A stretch of 64,000 nt of DNA from Dromiciops gliroides (lineage: Eukaryota; Chordata; Mammalia; Microbiotheria; Microbiotheriidae): NCBI RefSeq assembly GCF_019393635.1, contig NC_057861.1:191100026-191164025 (forward strand), written 5' to 3'. Each line of letters opens with the position of its first letter. Position 1 is the stretch's first letter. The notes beneath the pieces are model-generated. The model searched no databases. It worked only from the letters and a program-made list of their open reading frames with translations, and was not told the DNA's origin. The translations under genes were made by a program, and so were the position numbers. Positions 59,590 through 64,000 of this stretch are shown piece by piece.

Positions 59590-60453
59590 CTTTCAAAGTT
59601 GATTATTTTTATAATAATGCTGTTACTATGTAAACTGTTCTCCTGGTTCTGTCTTCACTTTGCATCAGTTCATGCAATTCTTCCCAGGTTTTTTATGAAA
59701 CCATTCCCTTTAATACCTTTTTTTTTTGAGACATTAAAAAAAAATCTATCTATCTATTGATTTATTTATTTATTTTGTGGGGCAATGAGGGTTAAATGAC
59801 TTGCTCAGGGTCACATAGCTAGTAAGTATCAAGAGTCTGAGGCTGGATTTGAACTCATGTCCTCCTGAATCCAGGGCTGGTGCTTAATCCACTACTCCAC
59901 CTAGCTGACCCCCATTCCCTTCAATATCTTAAAGCAAAATAATATTCCATCACATTCATATACCATAACTTATTCAGTCATTCCCCATCTCCTCAGTTTC
60001 CAATTCTTTGCCACCACAAAAAGAGCTGCTATAAATAGTTTTGTACACAGAAATCCTTTTCCTCTTTCTCTGATCTCTTGGGGACATAGAACTAGTAGTA
60101 GTAATGCTGGATCAAGGATATACCAGGTTGAATTGTCCTTTGGACATAGTTTTAAATTGTTTTAGAGAATGATCAGATTAGTTCAGAGTTCCACCAATAA
60201 TACTTTACTGGACCTATTTTCCCATATCCTCTCTAGCATTTGTCATTTTCCTTTTTTTTGTCATTTTAGTTGACTTGATGACTGTGAGGTGGTACCTCAA
60301 AGTTATTTTAATTCGCATTTCTCTAATTATTGTGATTCAGAGCATTTTTTATATTACTATTGAGAGCTTTGATATGTTCCTCTGAAAACTGTCTGTTCAT
60401 ATCCCATGACCATTTATAATTGGAAAATGGCTCTTCTTATAAATTTGACTCAG
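59590..60453 (-). mobile_element. L1 3' UTR and ORF2 C-terminus, left part of split minus L1
   Basis: Antisense: CTGTTACTATGTAAACTGTTC, TTTGCATCAGTTCATGC, ATTCCATCACATTCATATACC, TTGCCACCACAAAAAGAGCTGC, GAATGATCAGATTAGTTCAGAG, GGTGGTACCTCAAAGTTATTTTAATTC. Resumes at 62278 beyond the plus-strand L1. Confidence 0.85.
59718..59911 (-). mobile_element. SINE type A with long complex tail
   Basis: TSD CCATTCCCTTTAATACCTT / CCATTCCCTTCAATATCTT at 59699-59717 and 59912-59930. The ~55-bp tail includes (ATCT)n and (ATTT)n tracts. Confidence 0.94.
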
Positions 60454-60809
60454 CATCAGAACTATTTGGTACTGGCTAAGAAATAGAGTGGTAGATCAAT
60501 GGAATAGGTTAGGCACAGGAGATATAGTGATAAATGACTATAGTAATATACTGTTTGATAAAGAACTCAGTATTTGACAAAAACTGCTAGGAAAACAGAA
60601 ATATAGTATGGCAGAAACTAGGCACAGACCAAGATCTTACACTGTATACTAAAATAAGGTCAAAATGGGTACATGATTTAGATATAAAGGGTGATTCCAT
60701 ACGTAAATTAGGAGAGGAAGGAATAGTTTATTTCTCATATCTATGGAGAAGAGAACAATCTATGACCAAACAAGAGATAAAGAATATTATGAAATGCAAA
60801 ATGGATATT

Positions 60810-60848
60810 TTGTTTGTTTGTTTTTGGTGAGGCAATCAGGGTTAAGTG
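60810..60848 (-). mobile_element. Ultra-short SINE tail, type B, with TSD
   Basis: GTTT-rich tail plus GGTGAGGCAATCAGGGTTAA and GTG only. TSD AAAATGGATATTTTG / AAAATGGATGATTTT at 60799 and 60850. Confidence 0.9.
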
Positions 60849-61071
60849 AAAAATGGATGATTTTGATTACATTAAATTAAAAAGGTTTTGTACAAACAGA
60901 AGCAATGAAGCTAAAATTAGAAGAGAAGCAAAAAACTGGGAAACAATTTTTATAGCTGGTATTTCTGATAAAGGCCTCATTTTTAAAATATGTAGGGAAC
61001 AAAATCAAATTTATAGGCATGGAAGACATTCCTCAATTGAGAAATGGTTAAAGAAAAAAAGATAAATCATG

Positions 61072-61222
61072 TGGGGCAGCTAGGTGGCACAGTAGATAAA
61101 ACACCAGCCCTGGATTCAGGAAGACCCTAGTTCAAATCTGGCCTCAGACATTTGACACTTATTAGCTGTGTGACTCTGGGCAAATCACTTAATCCTGACT
61201 GCGAGCGAGAGAGCGAGAGAGC

Positions 61223-61254
<32 letters not shown>

Positions 61255-61262
61255 GAGAGAGA
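61072..61262 (+). mobile_element. SINE type A with (GA)n tail
   Basis: The body ends AATCCTGACTGCGAGC, then GA/GAGC repeats at 61200-61262 in place of poly(A). GAAATGGTTAAAG on both sides (61041 and 61266) is the probable target, with ~20 extra bases on the left. Confidence 0.92.
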
Positions 61263-61264
61263 GA
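61200..61264. repeat. (GA)n microsatellite
   Basis: About 30 GA units with scattered GC/GAGC interruptions; grew from the SINE 3' tail. Confidence 0.95.
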
Positions 61265-62277
61265 AGAAATGGTTAAAGGATATGAACAGTTTTCAGATGA
61301 AGAAATAAAAGTTATCATCATATGCTCTAAAATTATGACTCTCAAATGCTCTAAATCACTGCTGATTAGAGAAATGAAATTAAAACAACTTTGAGGTACC
61401 ACCTCACACCTATCAAATTGGCTAACAAAAAAGGAAAATAATAAATGTTGGAGAAGCTGTAGAAAAATTGGAACACTAATGTATTGTTGGTAAGGTTGTG
61501 AACTGATTCAACCATTCTGGAGAGCAATTTGGAACTATGCCCAAAGGGTTATGAGACTATGCATACCCTTTGACACAGTAATACCACTACCAGGTCTGCA
61601 TCCCAAAGAGATCATAAAAAAGGGAAAAGGGCCCACATGTACAAAAATATTTATAGTAGCTCCCTTTGTGGTGGCAAACAATTGGAAATTGAGGGAATGT
61701 CCATCAATTAGGGAAATGGCTGAACAATTTGTGGCATATGAATGTAATGGAACACTATTGTGCTGTGAGAAATGATGAACAGGCAGATTTCAGAAGAATA
61801 TGGAAAGATTTAAGTGGACTGATGCTGAATGAAGTGAGAAGAACCAGGAAAACATTGTACACAGTAACAGCAACACTGTATGAAGATCAACTGTGATAGA
61901 CTTCTCAGCAGTTCAATGATCCAAGACAATTCCAAAGAATTTATGATGGAAAATGTTCTCCACATCCAGAAAAAGAACTGTGGATTCTGAATGCAGATTC
62001 AACCCTTCTGTGTCTACTTTTTTTTTCTTTTTGAGGTTTATCCCTTTTGTTCTGATTCTTCTTTCACAACATGACTAAGGCAGAAATATGTTTGATGTGA
62101 TTGTATATACATATAAAACCTATATCAGATTGCTTTCTGTATTGAGGAGGGGGGAGGGAACAGAGGGAGGGAGAAAAATTTGGAACTAAAAATCTTTTGA
62201 AAACTATCTTTACATGTAACTGGAAAATAATAAAATACTTTTTTGATTTTAAAAAATGTTAGAAAAAAATTGATTCA

Positions 62278-62510
62278 GGTCCCTATATATTTTACTTTTG
62301 GGGGGTGGGGTGGGGTAATGAGGGTTAAATGACTTGCCCAGGGTCACACAGCTAGTAAGTGTCAAGTGTCTAAGGCTGAATTTGAACTGAGGTCCTCCTG
62401 AATCCAGGGCTGGTGCTTTATCCACCGTACCACCTAGCTGCCTCCCAGGTCCCTATATATTTTAGAAATGAGATCTTTATCCAAGAAAATTTTTTTTAAA
62501 TAAACGTTTT
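62278..62510 (-). mobile_element. L1 ORF2, middle part of split minus L1
   Basis: AGGTCCCTATATATTTTAGAAATGAGATC corresponds to the antisense SDKGLIS..YKEL region, directly upstream (in ORF2) of what ended at 60453. Contains a SINE. Confidence 0.75.
62294..62446 (-). mobile_element. SINE type A
   Basis: Perfect 18-bp TSD AGGTCCCTATATATTTTA at 62277-62294 and 62447-62464. Confidence 0.96.
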
Positions 62511-62572
62511 TTTATATCCCTCCTTCTCTTCCTTCCCCCCAAGAAACTTGTTAGCTATGTTGGTTTTGTTTG

Positions 62573-62703
62573 TGCAAAAAAAATTTTTTTTTAAGGGAGG
62601 CAATTGGGGTTAAGTGACTTGCCCGGGGTCACACAGCTACCAAGTGTTAAGTGTCTGAGGCCAGATTTGAACTCAGGTACTCCTGAATCCAGGGCTGGTG
62701 CTA
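62573..62703 (-). mobile_element. SINE type B, 5'-truncated
   Basis: Ends at GGGCTGGTGCTACC; no TSD found. Confidence 0.9.
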
Positions 62704-63928
62704 CCTTTTTGTTTTTTACTTTAAAATTTTGCATCAATATTCATTAGGGAAATTTGTTTTATCGTTTTCTTTCTCCATTTTGAATCTTCATGTCTTAGGT
62801 ATCCAAATCATATTTATGTAATAAAGGGAAATTGGTAGGGCTTTTTCACCTATTTTTTCCCAAATAGTTTATGTAATATTTAAATTAATTGTTCTCTCAG
62901 TGTTTGGTAGAATTCACTTGTGAATCCATCTGGTCCTTGGATTTTTTCCTTAGGGAGCTCATTTATGGTTTGTTCAATTTTTTTCCCTACCACAGTATTA
63001 AGTATTTTAGTGGGTAACTTATACTTTTGTAAATATTCATCCATTTAATTTAGGTTGTCGATTTTATTGGCCTGTTGTTGGACAAAATGGCTCCTAATAA
63101 TTGCTTCCATTTCATCTTCATTGGTTATGAATTCACCTTTTTCACTTTTGATACAGGTAATTTCTTTTTCTTTTGAAAAATTAAATTAGCTTATGTTTAA
63201 TCTAATTTTATTTGCTTTTTAAAAACCAGTTCCTAGTTTTTAGTTCAACTAGTTTTTGTAACTTTTGATTTTCTTAATTACTTCTTTGTTAGGATCTCTA
63301 TTTTGTTTAATTGGGGTTTTAAATTTGTTTTTTCCTATTTTTTTTTTTAAAGTTTTATGCCTGATTGATCAATCTACAAAATTTCCCTTAGGTACTGCCT
63401 TGTCTGCATCCCCAAGACTTTGGTATGTTGTCTCGTTGTTATTATCTTTAGTGAAATTATTGATTGTTTCTATGATTTGTTCTTTGACCTCCACCTCCAT
63501 TTTCAGAATTAAGTTATTTATAAAATCTATGCTTCAAAAGCCCTTGATTAGGGGCAGCTAGGTGGCGCAGTGGATAGAGCACCGGCTCTGGAGTCAGGAG
63601 TACCTGAGTTCAAATCCGGCCTCAGACACTTAACACTTACTAGCTGTGTGACCCTGGGCAAGTCACTTAACCCCAATTGCCTCACTAAAAAAAAAAAAAA
63701 AGCCGTTGATTGAATATGATTTTTATTGCATTATGCTAAGAAAAAAGATGCATTTAATATTTCTGCTTGCACTTCTTTATGAAGTTTTTATGCCCTAAAA
63801 CATAACCAATTGTTATGAAGGTACCATGCAAAGCCAAGAAATAGATATATTCCCTTCTGTTTTCATTCAACATTCTCCAGAGGTCCATCATATCTAAATA
63901 TTCTCAAATCTGACTATCTCCTAAACTT
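62704..63928 (-). pseudogene. L1 ORF2 reverse-transcriptase region
   Basis: Antisense L1 ORF2: GCATCAATATTCATTAGGGA, ATTTTGAATCTTCATGTCTTAGG, TGGTAGAATTCACTTGTGAATCCATCTGG, TATTGGCCTGTTGTTGG, CTCCTAATAATTGCTTCC are the usual complement of the RT palm/fingers coding region. It probably belongs to the same minus-strand L1 as 59590, with a gap around 62510-62703. A SINE lies at 63550-63697. The sense frame has many stops. Confidence 0.8.
63550..63697 (+). mobile_element. SINE type B in L1
   Basis: TSD AAAGCCCTTGATT / AAAGCCGTTGATT at 63537-63549 and 63698-63710. Close to consensus, so among the younger copies. Confidence 0.96.
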
Positions 63929-64000
63929 TTTTGTGTGTGGGGGGGGCAATGAGGGTTAAGTGACTTGCCCAGGGTCACCCAGCTTGTAAGTGTGAAGTGT
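63929..64000 (-). mobile_element. SINE type A, cut by the window end
   Basis: GGGGGGGCAATGAGGGTTAAG ... AAGTGTGAAGTGT; only its 3' half is within the window. Confidence 0.9.

Larger units (their letters stand above)
60454..62265 (+). mobile_element. L1, 5'-truncated, 1.8 kb, inserted in the minus L1
   Basis: Sense L1 from within ORF2 (WYWLRNR-like, then KFKMGT) through two open stretches, 60853-61065 (MDDFDYIKLKRFCTNRSNEA, SDKGLIFKICREQNQIY, SSIEKWLKKKR) and 61551-61775 (MRLCIPFDTVIPLPGLHPKE, TCTKIFIVAPFVVANNWKLR). A complete 3' UTR follows, ending ACATGTAACTGGAAAATAATAAAATAC and A-rich. Target duplication AAATTTGACTCAG (60441-60453) and a diverged AAAATTGATTCAG-like copy ending near 62277. 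Frameshifts and two SINE insertions make it inactive. Confidence 0.9.

Noticed and set aside
61152..61402. Frames rich in Arg-Glu or Ser-Leu that resemble low-complexity proteins.
   Set aside because: They are translations of the (GA)n tail of a SINE.
1..64000. The regularly spaced ~150-bp SINE copies as a possible CRISPR-like or satellite array.
   Set aside because: Orientation, spacing and flanks vary and most copies have their own TSDs; they are independent retroposons in a vertebrate genome.

Overview
The window is noncoding DNA from a marsupial nuclear genome. The evidence is a dense population of one tRNA-derived SINE, whose head reads GGGGCAGCTAGGTGGCGCAG and whose tail reads GGGCAAGTCACTTAACC plus poly(A), together with marsupial-type L1 3' ends, MAR1/MIR-type CORE-SINEs, L2 and CR1/L3 LINE remnants and several families of solo LTRs. 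The two SINE tail types look more like Australian marsupials (WSINE-like) than anything else I know, but species cannot be fixed from this window. No functional protein-coding exon, tRNA/rRNA gene, CRISPR array or bacterial-type gene is visible. The one host-gene-derived sequence recognised is an RPS27 processed pseudogene on the minus strand near 28.5-29.0 kb.

Layout. 0-3 kb: SINEs plus two tandem copies of a composite L1-associated repeat. 3-7 kb: an L2 fragment, then a plus-strand L1 split by a minus-strand L1 that is split by another L1. 7-11 kb: MAR1, a run of three SINEs sharing one flank, a CR1/L3 fragment, and an L1 plus two SINEs stacked in one target site. 11-14 kb: L2, a solo LTR, an L1 3' end and a fold-back element. 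14.7-16.5 kb: an L2 reverse-transcriptase relic with three SINEs. 16.7-24.1 kb: an LTR-rich zone with seven LTRs. 24-34 kb: SINEs, L2, MIR, the RPS27 pseudogene and old L1. 34-41.7 kb: nested L1s and an L1/HAL1-like 5' UTR with a broken ORF1. 41.7-52 kb: lower SINE density, with old L1, a solo LTR inside a MIR and a CR1/L3 LINE. 52-64 kb: SINE-rich, all minus strand from 52 to 60 kb, ending in two oppositely oriented L1s.

The open frames in the window are almost all relics: L1 ORF2 C-terminal pieces, an L1 ORF1 piece, and the accidental open frames that every SINE copy carries on both strands. There is no gene system to reconstruct. The biological content is the insertion history: target-site duplications (TSDs) allow the order of many events to be read directly. 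The strongest unusual signals are repeated insertions into the same target, ultra-short SINE tails with TSDs (four starting at one position in the SINE), tail-only insertion scars, a strong minus-strand bias of SINEs, and solo LTRs resolved as independent events by their TSDs. All family names are from recognition by eye; no database comparison was possible.
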